A DNA stretch of 6,259 nucleotides from Acetobacteraceae bacterium. GTDB taxonomy: Bacteria > Pseudomonadota > Alphaproteobacteria > Acetobacterales > Acetobacteraceae. Position numbers and translations under genes: made by a program. Each line of letters starts with the position of its first letter. Positions within the stretch are counted from its first letter, which is position 1. The stretch lies in NCBI GenBank assembly GCA_947462945.1, contig CANHTE010000092.1, forward strand, positions 1 to 6,259, given 5' to 3'. The notes below the pieces were generated by a model. It searched no databases. It was not told the origin of the DNA and was given only the letters and a program-made list of their open reading frames with translations. Of the stretch, positions 6,200 to 6,259 are shown piece after piece.

Positions 6200-6259
6200 G
6201 CGTGGCGGCCGATTGGTGCCTGCTGTGCCGTCTGGAAGACATCCCGGATGGTGAAGCCC
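6196..6259 (+). CDS. N-terminus of a probable Rieske [2Fe-2S] ferredoxin-like protein (3' partial)
   Basis: The ATG at 6196 overlaps the EVE stop codon (ATGA), and 21 codons are visible before the window ends: MSVAADWCLLCRLEDIPDGE, then A. The pattern W-x-x-(L/I)-C-(R/x)-(L/x)-(E/D)-DIPDGEA resembles the first strand of small Rieske-type ferredoxins and NirD-like proteins, which start with W-x-x-(V/L)-C-x-L-x-D-(I/L)-P-x-G. The cluster-binding CXH and CXXH motifs would lie downstream, outside the window, so the call is tentative. Overlap with the EVE gene implies one transcript. Confidence 0.6.
   Translation, partial: MSVAADWCLLCRLEDIPDGEA

Overview
The window is GC-rich, with dense, tightly packed genes. 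The gene content and order (system I cytochrome c maturation, with CcmH and CcmI as separate proteins) point to an alphaproteobacterium. The protein style and the intergenic hairpins made of CCCCAGAC-type arms suggest an Acetobacteraceae/Roseomonas-like genome. The system I assignment is firm; the lineage is inference from memory, without a database search.

Layout, left to right: (1) bases 1-81 are the 3' end of a plus-strand gene that looks like an OppC/DppC-type ABC transporter permease. (2) Bases 82-188 are a short gap between convergent genes, holding two stem-loops that probably end transcription from both sides. (3) Bases 189 to about 5609 are one minus-strand run of seven genes, transcribed right to left: ccmC-ccmD-ccmE-ccmF-ccmG-ccmH-ccmI. 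Every junction overlaps by 1-4 bases (ATGA, GTGA or TGATG), so translation is probably coupled throughout. (4) Bases about 5610-5770 are the divergent control region. (5) Bases 5771-6199 are a plus-strand EVE-domain protein gene, overlapping by 4 bases the start of a probable Rieske ferredoxin-like gene that runs off the right edge.

How the genes work together: CcmC, with the small membrane protein CcmD, loads heme onto the periplasm-facing chaperone CcmE (His126/Tyr130 motif). CcmF, with CcmH and CcmI, takes heme from CcmE and attaches it to the CXXCH cysteines of apocytochrome c. CcmG (thioredoxin-like, WCAPC) and CcmH (LRCLVCQNQ) keep those cysteines reduced, and CcmI holds the apocytochrome. 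The ABC transporter pair ccmA/ccmB, which releases holo-CcmE, is not in the window although ccmC is the first gene of the run; it must lie elsewhere if the pathway is complete.

I see no new multi-gene system here. The most unusual feature is a nearly perfect 27-bp tandem repeat (four copies) that gives CcmE a DPARPPGAT-repeat C-terminal tail. Other points worth a look are the uncertain ccmC start, the absence of adjacent ccmAB, and the EVE/Rieske gene pair beside a heme-maturation operon.
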